DNA of 64,000 bases from Ramlibacter cellulosilyticus (GCF_014297465.1 NZ_JACORT010000011.1:1-64000), one strand, 5' to 3'; numbered from the stretch's first letter, positions 8,409 through 25,500 are shown. Made by a program: numbers and translations. The notes: a model not told the origin generated them from the letters alone.

Positions 8409-9125
8409 TCAGGCTGCGGAGCGATCGCGCTTGCCGCGCGAGAGGTCCACGCCCAGCTGCTTGAGCTTGCGATACAGGTGCGTGCGCTCCAGGCCGGTCT
8501 TCTCCGCCACGCGCGTCATCGAGCCGCCTTCCTTCGCGAGATGGAACTCGAAGTAACACTTCTCGAATTCGTCGCGCGCATCACGAAGCGGCTTGTCCAG
8601 TTCGAACATCTGGCGCGCCTGCGGGCCCATCTCCACCACGGGCGGGATCGCCTGGCCGCCGGTCATGGCGGCTTCGACGGTCAGTTCCTGCACGGGCATC
8701 GGCACCACGCCGGCCATGCCGGGCTTGCGCAGCGGCACGGCCGCGGCGGCGGCGCCACCGCCATTGCGCGCGAGTCCCGCTTCCACCGCCTTCAGCAGCT
8801 TCTGCATCGTGATCGGCTTCTCCAGGAAGGAGTGCGCGCCGATCTTGGTCGCCTCGACTGCCGTCTCGATCGTCGCGTGGCCGCTCATCATGATCACCGG
8901 CATGGTGAGCAGCCCCGTCGTGGACCACTCCTTCAGGAGCGTGACGCCGTCCGTGTCCGGCATCCAGATGTCCAGCAGCACCAGGTCGGGCCGCATGCGC
9001 TGCCGCGCCGCGCGCGCCTGCGCCGCGTTTTCCGCGAGTTCGACGGTGTGTCCCTCGTCGTTGAGGATCTCGGACAACAGGTCCCGGATCCCGAGCTCGT
9101 CGTCCACCACCAGAATGTTTGCCAT
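8409..9125 (-). CDS. NtrX-like response regulator lacking an AAA+ domain
   Basis: 238 residues. The receiver domain (about 1-120) has the acidic VVDDE pocket, the phospho-acceptor aspartate in LLDIWMPDTDG, MSGHA and the conserved lysine in EKPI. The C-terminus (about 190-235) is a Fis-type helix-turn-helix (MTRVAEKTGLERTHLYRKL). Between them is only an Ala/Pro-rich linker, so the sigma-54 activating ATPase of canonical NtrX is absent. It is probably phosphorylated by the sensor kinase encoded 39 bases upstream and acts as a DNA-binding regulator that does not itself drive sigma-54. Target genes are not evident. Confidence 0.9.
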   Translation of the reverse strand: MANILVVDDELGIRDLLSEILNDEGHTVELAENAAQARAARQRMRPDLVLLDIWMPDTDGVTLLKEWSTTGLLTMPVIMMSGHATIETAVEATKIGAHSFLEKPITMQKLLKAVEAGLARNGGGAAAAAVPLRKPGMAGVVPMPVQELTVEAAMTGGQAIPPVVEMGPQARQMFELDKPLRDARDEFEKCYFEFHLAKEGGSMTRVAEKTGLERTHLYRKLKQLGVDLSRGKRDRSAA

Positions 9126-9164
9126 TGCCCTCTCTGCCTCGGGCCCGCTTGCCGGGCCCTGTTG

Positions 9165-11432
9165 TTAACTCGCAACTCCAAATGATAACGACACTTGGGC
9201 CCCCTGGATGACACCCTCCGCCATCCGATTCTTCAGATCGATTCGCGCGCCATGCTCATCCGCGATTTTTTTCACGACGGCCAGCCCCAGGCCGGTGCCC
9301 TTGGACTTGGTGGTCACATAAGGCTCGAACGCGCGCTTGAGGATGTGGTCCGGGAAACCGCTCCCGTTGTCCTGTACCACCAGCCGCACGCGGCGTGATG
9401 CCTCGCTCCATTGCGTGCGCACCAGCACGTCCGGCCGCGGGCGGCCTTCGGTGGCGTCCTGCGCGTTCTGCAGCAGGTTGTGGATCACCTGCCGCAGCTG
9501 CTGCGGGTCGCCCAGGATGCGCGGGCACGCCGGATCCAGCTCCGCCCGCACCGGGACGTGGGAGGACCCGCGGGCCTCGTCGCCTTCGCGGGCATAGAGG
9601 TGCAGCACGTCGTTGACCAGGCCGTTCAGGTCCACCGGCTTGAGCTCCGCCGCGGGCAGCCGCGCATAGTCGCGGAACTCGTTGACCAGCCGCTTCATCG
9701 AGTCGACCTGGTCGACGATGGTGTGCACGGACTTGGTCAGCATCGCCCTTTCCGCGTCCGGCAGCTTGGAGGCCAGCTTGATTTCCAAGCGCTCGGCCGA
9801 GAGCTGGATCGGCGTCAGCGGGTTCTTGATCTCGTGCGCCAGGCGCCGCGCGACCTCGCCCCAGGCCTGCGCGCGCTGGGCGGAGACGATCTCGGAAATG
9901 TCGTCCAGCACCAGCAGGCGCGAGCCCCCGGGCATGGACGCACCGCGGGCCACCAGCGTCACGAGGTTGGCCGGCACTTCGGGGCCGCGGGAGGTGTTCA
10001 GTTCGAAGGGCTGCTGCCAGTGGTCGACGATCTGCGTCTCGGTGAGGAACTCGTCGAAGCGCTGCTGCACCGCCTGCCCGAAGCTCTCCAGCCCCGGCAC
10101 CTGCGAGATCGGCGTGCCTTCGTGGTCCTCCAGCGGGATGCGCAGGATGCGCGAGGCGCCGGGGTTCGACGCCTGGATGTGTCCTTCGGGGTCGAGCACG
10201 ATGACGCCCGCGGTGAGGTTGTCCAGGATCGTCTGCAGGTTGGCGCGCGCCGCGCTCACCTGCTCCATGCTCAGTTCGACCGCCTCGCGCGCCTCGGCGA
10301 GCTGCTGCGTCATGTCGGCGAAGGAACGCGTGAGGCCGCCCAGTTCGTCCTTGCCCTGCAGCGCGGGCTTGGGCGAGAGGTCGCCGGCCGCCACCTCGCT
10401 CACGCCGGCCGCCAGCAGCAGCAGGGGCCGCGCGAGCTGGTTGCCCAGGATGATCGCCAGCAGCACCGCGCCGAACACTGCGAGGAAGAGGCTGAGGGTC
10501 AGCGTGCCGATGTACATGCGCCGCAGGCCCTCGCGCGCGAGCGCGCGCTCCTGGTATTCGCGGTTCGCTTCCTGCACCGCGATGGCGTTGGCGACCAGCG
10601 TCGGCGGGATCGTCACCGTGGACTGGAGGAAGCGCGCTTCCGCGAGCAGCCCCAGGCTGGGCTGCGGCACCGGCACGATCGCCTTGATGCGCGCGCCGTT
10701 GGCCGTGGCGAAGGCCGGGTCCTCCAGCCCCTCGACCACGGTGAACGTGCGCTGCGTGCGCACCGTGCGCAGTTGCTGCGGCGTCGGCCGCTCGGGATTG
10801 ATCTGGAAGCGCGACTGCCCGGCGCTGGCGATCATCTGGCCGCCGGCGTTCCACAGCACCACGTCGGTGGCGCCGAGCTGTTCGCGGATGCGCTCCAGCG
10901 TCAGGCCCGCGGTGGCGTCGGGGGTTTCGGACAGCTGGCCCGCGGCGCTGCGCGTCTTGCCGGCGAGGTCGCTCGAGAGGGTGTCGAGGGTGGCCCGCCC
11001 CAGGTTCAGGCCCGCGTCGAGCGCGCCTTCCACCTTCACGTCGAACCAGGTCTCGATGGAGCGCGAGACGAACTGGTACGACACGACGTAGATCAGCACG
11101 CCGGGCACCAGCCCCACCAGCGTGAAGATGGCCGCGAGCTTCACCAGCAGGCGGCTGCCGAACTTGCCCCGCCGCAGGCGAGAGGCCAGCCGCACGAACA
11201 CCCACAGGATGACGGCCAGCAGGAGGCCGGCCACCACCATGTTCAGCACGAACAGGCGGCCGTAGTTGCGCTCGTAGAACTCGCGGTTGTTGGTCGCCTG
11301 CGTGAGCAGGAACATCAGCACGATGGCGATGCCCAGGGCCACGGTGACGCCGACCACGATGGCCCAGCGCCACGCCTTCGAGCTTTCGATCAGCTTGCGG
11401 GGCGGTCCTTCGGGCGAGCGGGGCGGGTTCAC
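9165..11432 (-). CDS. NtrY-like membrane sensor histidine kinase
   Basis: 755 residues. The N-terminus has three hydrophobic segments within about residues 20-115, then a periplasmic region, a further membrane segment near residue 335, HAMP, and a PAS domain (NLTAGVIVLDPEGHI). The HisKA motif RRLAHEIKNPLTPIQ carries the phospho-acceptor histidine, and the ATPase lobe has DNGSGFPDH and GTGLGLAVVKK. It autophosphorylates and signals to the adjacent response regulator. I chose GTG at 11430-11432, which overlaps the DUF4390 stop as GTGA; an ATG at 11480 would lie within that gene. The signal it senses is unknown; nitrogen or redox status is known for relatives. Confidence 0.9.
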   Translation of the reverse strand: MNPPRSPEGPPRKLIESSKAWRWAIVVGVTVALGIAIVLMFLLTQATNNREFYERNYGRLFVLNMVVAGLLLAVILWVFVRLASRLRRGKFGSRLLVKLAAIFTLVGLVPGVLIYVVSYQFVSRSIETWFDVKVEGALDAGLNLGRATLDTLSSDLAGKTRSAAGQLSETPDATAGLTLERIREQLGATDVVLWNAGGQMIASAGQSRFQINPERPTPQQLRTVRTQRTFTVVEGLEDPAFATANGARIKAIVPVPQPSLGLLAEARFLQSTVTIPPTLVANAIAVQEANREYQERALAREGLRRMYIGTLTLSLFLAVFGAVLLAIILGNQLARPLLLLAAGVSEVAAGDLSPKPALQGKDELGGLTRSFADMTQQLAEAREAVELSMEQVSAARANLQTILDNLTAGVIVLDPEGHIQASNPGASRILRIPLEDHEGTPISQVPGLESFGQAVQQRFDEFLTETQIVDHWQQPFELNTSRGPEVPANLVTLVARGASMPGGSRLLVLDDISEIVSAQRAQAWGEVARRLAHEIKNPLTPIQLSAERLEIKLASKLPDAERAMLTKSVHTIVDQVDSMKRLVNEFRDYARLPAAELKPVDLNGLVNDVLHLYAREGDEARGSSHVPVRAELDPACPRILGDPQQLRQVIHNLLQNAQDATEGRPRPDVLVRTQWSEASRRVRLVVQDNGSGFPDHILKRAFEPYVTTKSKGTGLGLAVVKKIADEHGARIDLKNRMAEGVIQGAQVSLSFGVAS

Positions 11433-12019
11433 CGGTGTTCGAGGACGAGTCGCTGGTTGCGTACGGCGAGGATGATCCACTCCGCCTGGCCCACCGCGCC
11501 GATCTGGAAGGGGCGCGGCAGCTGGGAGACGTCGAGGCGGAAGCGGAAGTCGATGTTGTGCGTGGCGTCGGGGTCCACGTCCGACGGATCGGCGATCCGC
11601 CAGCGCGAAACGCGCTGGATGGCGGCGAGGGCCTCGTCCCGGCTGTCGAACATCTGGCCGAGGATCAGGCCCGAGCTGCCGATCGGCTGCGAGGAGACCT
11701 GCAGGCGCCAGCGGCGCGTGAGCGGCTGGTAGGCCAGGCGCATGTGCCGGGTCGCGAAGGCCACGCGCTTGTCGTACCAGTACCAGCGGTCGCGGTAGAT
11801 CGCCGCTTCGGCCACGAAGTACATGGGAATGCCCTTGGCCAGGGCGTCTTCCACGGCCTGCGGCAGCTCGAACTGCACCGTCGCGCTGAGCAGCACGCCG
11901 TCATCGGTGCGCTCCACGTGCAGCTGGGTGACCTCGGCCGGGTTCACCTGGGCCCATCCGAGGGGGGCGACCAGCAGCAGGCAGGCGATCAGCCACGACC
12001 AGGCACGCCGCTCAATCAT
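11429..12019 (-). CDS. DUF4390 secreted protein
   Basis: 196 residues. The first ~23 residues form a signal peptide (MIERRAW, a hydrophobic LIACLLLVAPLGWA core, cleavage after A-Q). The rest is beta-rich and matches the DUF4390 family, found between rsmB and the NtrY-type kinase in betaproteobacteria. No catalytic motif is visible and the function is unknown. The position suggests a periplasmic role linked to the kinase. The ATG overlaps the rsmB stop by 8 bases. An upstream in-frame Met would destroy the signal peptide layout. Confidence 0.85.
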   Translation of the reverse strand: MIERRAWSWLIACLLLVAPLGWAQVNPAEVTQLHVERTDDGVLLSATVQFELPQAVEDALAKGIPMYFVAEAAIYRDRWYWYDKRVAFATRHMRLAYQPLTRRWRLQVSSQPIGSSGLILGQMFDSRDEALAAIQRVSRWRIADPSDVDPDATHNIDFRFRLDVSQLPRPFQIGAVGQAEWIILAVRNQRLVLEHR

Positions 12020-13364
12020 CCTGGCGGGCCGGTGCATCCAGTGCACTCTTTTCCAGCACCGCATAGAAGAAGCCGTCGTGGTCACTCGGTGAATTGTCCG
12101 GGAGGGGGCCCCCGTCCCCGGCATGGCGGGGCCATAAATGGCCGGGCGCGGGCCGCGAAACGGCCGTGGTGTTGTGCGCAAGAAACGCCCGGACCTGCGC
12201 CTCGCCCTCCGCGCGGAACACCGAGCAGGTGCAGTACACCAGCCGCCCGCCAGGTTTCAAGAGGGGCCAGAGCGCAGTGAGCAACCGCTCCTGCTGTTCC
12301 GCCAGCTGTGTGACATCCTTCTCGCGCCGCAGCCAGCGCACGTCCGGGTGGCGGCGCACGATGCCGGAGGCGGTGCAGGGCGCGTCCAGCAGGATCGCGT
12401 CGAAGAGCTGGCCGTCCCACCAGTAGCCGGGCTCGCCGGCGTCGGCCGTGCGCACGTCCGCGTGCAGCCCCAGGCGCTCCAGGTTCTGGTGGATGCGCTC
12501 GCAGCGCACCGGGTCCACGTCCAGCGCCAGCACCTGCGCGCCCGGGGCGAGTTCGCAGATGTGGGCGGTCTTGCCGCCGGGGGCCGCGCAGGCGTCGAGC
12601 ACGCTCGCGTTGGGCGGCAGGCCGGGCACGAGGAGCTCGGCGGCGAGCTGCGCGCCGGCGTCCTGCACGGACCACAGGCCTTCCGCGAAGCCGGGGATGG
12701 CCTGCACGGGGTGGGCGCGGTCCAGCAGCAGGCCGTGCGCGCCGACGGGCTCGGACCCTATGTGCGCGGCGGCCAGCAGGTCGCGCAGGGGCTCGCGCGA
12801 GATGCGGTGCGTGTTGACGCGCAGCGTCATGGGCGCGGGACGGTTGTTCGCCTGGAGGATCTCCTCCCAGCGCTGCGGCCAGTCCTGCTGCAGGCGCGCG
12901 ATCCACCAGCGCGGGTGGTTCCAGTGCGCGACGGGCTCTTCCTCGGCCTCGGCCACGAGCTGCTCGCGCTCGCGCAGGAAGCGGCGCAGGCAGGCATTGA
13001 TGAAGCCCTGCTGCGGGCGGGTCTGCGGCCAGCGCTTGGCTGCCTCGACCGCCTGGTCGACCAGCGTGAAGGCGGGGTACGGCGCGTCGTCCTCGCTCCA
13101 GGCCAGCGCGAGCGCGGTGCAGAGCAAGGCGTCGGCGGCGGGCGGCGGTCCCCGCTTGGCCAGGCGCCGCCGCAGCGCTTCGGCGCGCCCGAGCTGGCGC
13201 AGCACCTGGAACGAGAGCGCCTGCGCCGCGGGGCGCAGCGGCGCGTCGACGGCGGCGATCGCGGGCGTGGCCGACTCGCCCCGCCGTACCGCTGCGAGGA
13301 CGGACGCGGCAGCCTGGAGCTGCCGCCACAGGGGCGGGGAGGACGGATGACTTTCGCTCTGCAT
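12012..13364 (-). CDS. rsmB: 16S rRNA cytosine-967 C5-methyltransferase
   Basis: 450 residues. An N-terminal NusB-like RNA-binding domain (about 1-150) precedes a Rossmann methyltransferase domain with DACAAPGGKT (SAM binding), LLDAPCTASG (catalytic cysteine) and VYCTCSVF (second cysteine used for product release), the signature of RsmB/NOL1/NOP2 enzymes. It methylates C967 of 16S rRNA. It begins 46 bases after the flavoprotein gene, with a perfect palindrome in the gap. Confidence 0.95.
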   Translation of the reverse strand: MQSESHPSSPPLWRQLQAAASVLAAVRRGESATPAIAAVDAPLRPAAQALSFQVLRQLGRAEALRRRLAKRGPPPAADALLCTALALAWSEDDAPYPAFTLVDQAVEAAKRWPQTRPQQGFINACLRRFLREREQLVAEAEEEPVAHWNHPRWWIARLQQDWPQRWEEILQANNRPAPMTLRVNTHRISREPLRDLLAAAHIGSEPVGAHGLLLDRAHPVQAIPGFAEGLWSVQDAGAQLAAELLVPGLPPNASVLDACAAPGGKTAHICELAPGAQVLALDVDPVRCERIHQNLERLGLHADVRTADAGEPGYWWDGQLFDAILLDAPCTASGIVRRHPDVRWLRREKDVTQLAEQQERLLTALWPLLKPGGRLVYCTCSVFRAEGEAQVRAFLAHNTTAVSRPAPGHLWPRHAGDGGPLPDNSPSDHDGFFYAVLEKSALDAPARQDD

Positions 13365-13371
13365 CGAGGAC

Positions 13372-13391
13372 CAATGACGTTCACGTCATTG
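13372..13391. repeat. Perfect short inverted repeat upstream of rsmB
   Basis: CAATGACG and CGTCATTG are separated by four bases. It lies in the 46-base gap between the flavoprotein stop and the rsmB start. There is no T run on either side, so it could be an operator or an mRNA hairpin rather than a terminator. Confidence 0.45.
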
Positions 13392-13410
13392 TGTCATCCG
13401 CCCTCCGTCC

Positions 13411-14688
13411 TCACCCGAGCATGTCGGCCCAGATGTTCTGCGCCCAGCTCCAGGCATACGCCCCTTCGGCCGCGTTCGGCACGGCGCTCAGGCCACCCGA
13501 GCCGGCGACGGTCTTGAAGGTCTTCTCCGCGGCGACGTACTCGTGCACGCTGGCCACGTGGATCACGTTCGCGTTGTCCACGTAGCTGTAGCAGGTGTTG
13601 GTGAGCATCGGACGCGGGTTCACCTCCCAGCCGGAGAGCCGCGCGACGATGGCCGCGGCGGCGACCTTGGCGTGGTTGTTCGCCATGTGGCCGCTCTTGG
13701 GCATCAGCGGCGCGACCTGGATCGCGTCGCCGAGCACGTAGACGTCTTTCGCGGCGGTCGATTCGAACGTCTGGAAGTCGACGCCGCACCAGCGGTTGTT
13801 GGCCAGGTTGTTCAGGCCCGCCTGCTGCGCGATCGTGCCCGCGCGCATCGGGGGCAGCACGTTGAGCACGTCGGCCTTCACGTCGTCCGGCACCTCGAAC
13901 CTGACGAGGCCCGCCCGCGCGTCGACGGCCATCACCTTGTGCTGCGGCCGGTACTCCACCATGCCGCGGTACTGCTCGGCCCACACCCTCTTGAACAACG
14001 CGCCCTTGGACGTGACGTCGGGGTTGGCGTCGAGCACCAGCACCTTGCTGCGCGGCTTGGCCTGGCGGAAGTACCACGCGACCTGGCACGCGCGCTCGTA
14101 AGGCCCCGGCGGGCAGCGGTAGGGCTGCTCGGGAATCGTGATCGCGTAGGTGCCGCCGTCCGGCATCGCCTCGAGCTGCCGCCGCAGGGCGACGGTCTCG
14201 GGCCCCGCCTTCCAGGCCTGCAGCACCTGGCCGGACGCGTTCGCCGCCCGCAGGCCTTCGATGGCGTCGAACTGCAGGTCCACGCCGGGTGACACGACCA
14301 GCATGTCGTAGCCGATGCTGGCGCCGCCCGCGAGCGTGACCACCTTGCGCTGCGTGTCGACGGCCTGCGCGAGGTCGCGCACCACGCGCACGCCGTGGTT
14401 GCGCTCCAGCCCGGTGTACGGGCGCGAGAGCTCGGCGATCTGGCGGCTGCCGCCCACCACGAGGTTCGAAAGCGGGCAGGAGACGAAGGTTTCGTTCGGC
14501 TCGATGACCACCACGCCGATCCTGTTCTCGGACAGCATGCGCACGTACTTCGCCGCGGTGGCGCCGCCGTAGCCGCCGCCGATCACGACGACCTGCGCCT
14601 TCGCGGGGATGCTGCTGGTGGTGGCGCAGGCGCCGAGGCCGAGGAGCGAAAGAGCCGCGGAGCCCTGGAGGAAGGAACGTCTTTGCAT
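13411..14688 (-). CDS. fccB: Sulfide dehydrogenase flavoprotein (FccB/SoxF type)
   Basis: 425 residues. It starts with a twin-arginine signal (MQRRSFLQG) followed by a hydrophobic stretch and LGAC, which could also be a lipobox. The FAD-binding GGGYGGATAA follows, and the two redox-active cysteines lie in FVSCPLSN and NRWCGVD, as in flavocytochrome c sulfide dehydrogenase. It oxidises sulfide to sulfur in the periplasm and passes electrons to a c-type cytochrome; the cytochrome is encoded just upstream. The ATG at 14686-14688 has GTGAGG before it. A GTG at 14698-14700, overlapping the cytochrome stop as GTGA, would add four residues. Confidence 0.87.
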   Translation of the reverse strand: MQRRSFLQGSAALSLLGLGACATTSSIPAKAQVVVIGGGYGGATAAKYVRMLSENRIGVVVIEPNETFVSCPLSNLVVGGSRQIAELSRPYTGLERNHGVRVVRDLAQAVDTQRKVVTLAGGASIGYDMLVVSPGVDLQFDAIEGLRAANASGQVLQAWKAGPETVALRRQLEAMPDGGTYAITIPEQPYRCPPGPYERACQVAWYFRQAKPRSKVLVLDANPDVTSKGALFKRVWAEQYRGMVEYRPQHKVMAVDARAGLVRFEVPDDVKADVLNVLPPMRAGTIAQQAGLNNLANNRWCGVDFQTFESTAAKDVYVLGDAIQVAPLMPKSGHMANNHAKVAAAAIVARLSGWEVNPRPMLTNTCYSYVDNANVIHVASVHEYVAAEKTFKTVAGSGGLSAVPNAAEGAYAWSWAQNIWADMLG

Positions 14689-14696
14689 GGCGGGCC

Positions 14697-15002
14697 TCAC
14701 TTCTTCTGCGCGGCGAACCAGGCCGCGAGCTGCTGCAACTGGGCGTCGTTGAAGCCCTTCGCGATCTGGTGCATCACCGTGGCCGGCCGGCTGCCGTCAC
14801 GGAAGGACCGCAGCTGCTCCATCATGTAGCCGGCGGGCATGCCCGCGAGGCCGGGGACCGACGAGCCCTGCACCGCGCGGCCGTCGGTGCCGTGGCAGTT
14901 GGCGCAGGTCGCCGCGAGCGTGCGGACCTGCAAGGCATCGGGTGACTGGCCGAGCGCCGCCGCGGGCGCAGCGAGCGCGAGCAGGAAGGGGATCGTTCTC
15001 AT
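14697..15002 (-). CDS. Periplasmic class I cytochrome c
   Basis: 101 residues with a signal peptide (MRTIPFLLALAAPAAALGQ), one haem attachment motif CANCH near residue 33, and a later Met in AGYMMEQL or VMHQIAKG as axial ligand. It lies directly upstream of the flavoprotein and is most likely its electron acceptor (FccA/SoxE-like). Canonical FccA is often dihaem; this is monohaem. Confidence 0.88.
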   Translation of the reverse strand: MRTIPFLLALAAPAAALGQSPDALQVRTLAATCANCHGTDGRAVQGSSVPGLAGMPAGYMMEQLRSFRDGSRPATVMHQIAKGFNDAQLQQLAAWFAAQKK

Positions 15003-15074
15003 TCGTGGTCTCCTCGTGGAGAGGCGACTCTACGACGACCGCGGCACAGCGGCAACGACCTTCGCGGGATGGCT

Positions 15075-15638
15075 TCAGGGCCTGGCGCGCAGCCCGCGCG
15101 CGGGCTGGAACCCGAACAGCCAGGCGAGCAGCGCCGCGGGGAACTGCGCGATCGCGTCGTTGTAGTTGCGCACGGCCACGTTGAAGTGCTCGGTGGCCGC
15201 CTGCGTCATGCGTTCGAGCTGCTGGCGTTCGCTGCTGAAGTCCTCGGGCAGGCGCGGGCCGGCGAGGTCGTGCGCGTCGTCGCGTTCCGCGCGATCCCAC
15301 GCCATGGCCAGGACCTCCTGCGCCGCGCCGAGCGCAGCGATGCGCTCCGCGTCCAGCGGCTTGGCGCGCGCGGAACCGAGCGTGGCGGAGAGCTGCGCTG
15401 CCGCGCCCTGCAGGCCGCCCCAGAACGCGCTGCCGCCGGTGAACTGCGACTGCGCCTGTTCCTCCTCCGGCGGCACGCAGGCGTGCACCAGCTTCACCTG
15501 CTTGGAGAGTTCCGCCTCCAGCGCCGCGAACGCCGCGTTCGCATCGGAGCGCAGGCGCACGAGCCGGTTGTACGCGCCCACCGCCCAGAACAGGGCGAGC
15601 GCCGCGAGCACCCAGGGAAGGAAGGACGACGTCTGCAT
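15075..15638 (-). CDS. LemA family membrane protein
   Basis: 187 residues. An N-terminal membrane helix (PWVLAALALFWAVGAYN) is followed by helical segments with the family's RLVRLRSDANAAFAALE and, near the end, a YNDAIAQFPAALLAWLFGF segment typical of LemA. The function of LemA proteins is not settled. Its ATG lies 1 base after the T run of the rpoC terminator, and no Shine-Dalgarno sequence is visible. A GTG 15 bases further up falls inside the terminator stem. Confidence 0.85.
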   Translation of the reverse strand: MQTSSFLPWVLAALALFWAVGAYNRLVRLRSDANAAFAALEAELSKQVKLVHACVPPEEEQAQSQFTGGSAFWGGLQGAAAQLSATLGSARAKPLDAERIAALGAAQEVLAMAWDRAERDDAHDLAGPRLPEDFSSERQQLERMTQAATEHFNVAVRNYNDAIAQFPAALLAWLFGFQPARGLRARP

Positions 15639-15639
15639 G

Positions 15640-15672
15640 AAAAAGGGCGCCACCCCGGAAGGGATGGCGCCC
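15640..15672 (-). terminator. Rho-independent terminator of the rpoBC operon
   Basis: On the minus strand a 12-bp stem (GGGCGCCATCCC with GGGGTGGCGCCC, one mismatch) with a TTCC loop is followed by TTTTT. It starts 21 bases after the rpoC stop and ends immediately before the lemA start codon. Confidence 0.9.
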
Positions 15673-15693
15673 GCAGTTTAGGCGGAAAGCCGC

Positions 15694-19920
<4,227 letters not shown>

Positions 19921-19942
19921 CTATGAATCCTTCCTGTCTTCC

Positions 19943-24055
<4,113 letters not shown>

Positions 24056-24253
24056 GAGATCTCCGGGCTAGGTCTCGCAACTGGCGGCCCCAGGACAAGG
24101 GGCGTTCTTGGCGGGTTGGCCACTACCAACCTTGGCGGACGGCACCGCGTTGCACGGCGCCCGAACCAAGCAGTCTTCTGCAGTCGGATCAGAAAACACT
24201 AGAAAAACTCCTCTCGCTGGGGCAGCTTTTCTGGTGGTCTCTGGAACGGCAAA

Positions 24254-24283
24254 GGCTGGAGGCCCTTGTCGGGCGCTCCAGCC
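24254..24283 (-). promoter_or_regulatory. Stem-loop between rplL and rpoB (partial terminator or processing site)
   Basis: GGCTGGAG pairs with CTCCAGCC, and an inner GCCC/GGGC pairing closes a 5-base loop. On the minus strand only TTTG follows, a weak T run. A leaky attenuator or RNase III site at this position is known in E. coli and lowers rpoBC relative to rplJL; the same role is inferred here. The rest of the 246-base gap (24056-24301) shows no gene. Confidence 0.7.
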
Positions 24284-24301
24284 TCGGCGACCAGGGGCGA
24301 A

Positions 24302-24685
24302 TTACTTCAGTTCGACCTTGGCGCCGGCGTCTTCCAGCTTCTTCTTGGCAGCTTCGGCGTCGGCCTTGTTCATGCCTTCCTTGACGGGCTTCGGAGCGCC
24401 GTCGACCAGGTCCTTGGCTTCCTTCAGGCCCAGGCCGGTGATTTCACGGACGGCCTTGATGACGCCCACCTTCTGCGCGCCGGCTTCGACCAGCTGCACG
24501 GTGAACTCGGTCTTCTCTTCGGCAGCGGCGGCAGCGCCACCGCCAGCACCACCACCGGCGGCCGGAGCGGCCATGGCGGCGGCGGAAACGCCGAACTTCT
24601 CTTCGATGGCCTTGACCAGGTCGTTGAGTTCCATGACGGACATGCTGTCGAGCGCCGTCAGAAATTCGTCTTTGTTGAATGCCAT
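24302..24685 (-). CDS. rplL: Ribosomal protein bL12 (L7/L12)
   Basis: 127 residues. The N-terminal dimerisation region ([19 protein letters not shown]) is followed by an Ala/Gly-rich hinge (about 38-55) and the conserved C-terminal factor-binding domain ([19 protein letters not shown]). Four or six copies form the ribosomal stalk with L10, which is encoded just upstream. Confidence 0.98.
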   Translation of the reverse strand: MAFNKDEFLTALDSMSVMELNDLVKAIEEKFGVSAAAMAAPAAGGGAGGGAAAAAEEKTEFTVQLVEAGAQKVGVIKAVREITGLGLKEAKDLVDGAPKPVKEGMNKADAEAAKKKLEDAGAKVELK

Positions 24686-24731
24686 TTTGAATGTTCCTGA
24701 ATAAGTTGGTTACCCGTAGGGACGCTCTGCC

Positions 24732-25238
24732 TTAGGCGGCAGCAGCGGCGCCTTCTTCCTTCTTCTTCGCCAGCGCGCCCAGCACCACGGCGGTGCGGGA
24801 GATCGGCGACATCAGCAGGCCGCACAGCTGGGCCAGCAGAACTTCCTTCGAGGGGATGTTCGCCAGTTGCTTCACGCCGTTGACGTCCAGCGCCTTGCCC
24901 GCGAACGAACCACCGCGAATGACCAGCTTGTCGTTGGTCTTCGCGAAGTCGGCCACCACCTTGGCGGCGGCGACTGCGTCCACGGAGAAGCCGTAGATCA
25001 GCGGACCGGTCATCTGGTCACCGACGCTCTCGAAGGTCGTGCCCTGCACGGCGCGGCGGGCCAGGGTGTTCTTCAGAACACTCAGGTCCACGCCAGCGCC
25101 GCGCGCGGCGACGCGCAGCTTCGTCATGTCGGCGACCGTGATGCCGCGGTATTCCGCCATCACCAGCGTTTGAGCTTTAGCTGCGAGAGCGGCGACTTCC
25201 TCGACCACCGCTTGCTTCTCACTGCGATTCAGACTCAA
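24732..25238 (-). CDS. rplJ: Ribosomal protein uL10
   Basis: 168 residues starting [16 protein letters not shown]. The start codon is TTG at 25236-25238, supported by a strong AAAGGAG upstream. The protein anchors L7/L12 dimers on the ribosome and in related bacteria represses its own operon by binding the mRNA leader. The 46-base gap to rplL fits one co-translated unit. Confidence 0.97.
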   Translation of the reverse strand: MSLNRSEKQAVVEEVAALAAKAQTLVMAEYRGITVADMTKLRVAARGAGVDLSVLKNTLARRAVQGTTFESVGDQMTGPLIYGFSVDAVAAAKVVADFAKTNDKLVIRGGSFAGKALDVNGVKQLANIPSKEVLLAQLCGLLMSPISRTAVVLGALAKKKEEGAAAAA

Positions 25239-25454
25239 GGTCTACTCCTTTGATTGCGCTCCGGTTGCCCTTCGCGCGCCCTAGTACCAAGCGACCAACC
25301 GTCTTCAGAAATCTCTCAATTCCGTCTGTCGGCGGGATCGCCATCTGCGCTGGCTGCATTGATTAAGAGGACTCGCGCCCTCGCCAGCGGTCTTGGATGG
25401 CCCCCCGGTTCCCCGGAGGCCCACCACATCGCCGGGTTGCCCCGGCAAAATCAG
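25239..25454 (-). promoter_or_regulatory. rplJ mRNA leader (probable L10 autoregulatory region)
   Basis: A long untranslated stretch between rplA and rplJ, as in other proteobacteria where L10-L7/L12 binds the leader and represses translation. It is GC-rich with several possible pairings, including CCGGGG/CCCCGG-type stems. I did not derive a specific kink-turn and see no small gene. Confidence 0.6.
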
Positions 25455-25500
25455 AGGTGCCCGAGCAATCGCGCCGTGCGCTTCATGGTCCGGCACCTCG
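25448..25500 (-). terminator. Attenuator-like hairpin after rplA
   Basis: GAGGTGCC and GGCACCTC form the outer stem, with further GC pairing inside. On the minus strand it is followed by TGATTTT. It begins 8 bases after the rplA stop and could partly separate rplKA from rplJL-rpoBC. Confidence 0.6.

Noticed and set aside
9411-11732. 773-codon plus-strand frame opposite the sensor kinase
   Set aside because: Antisense shadow of a well-supported histidine kinase.
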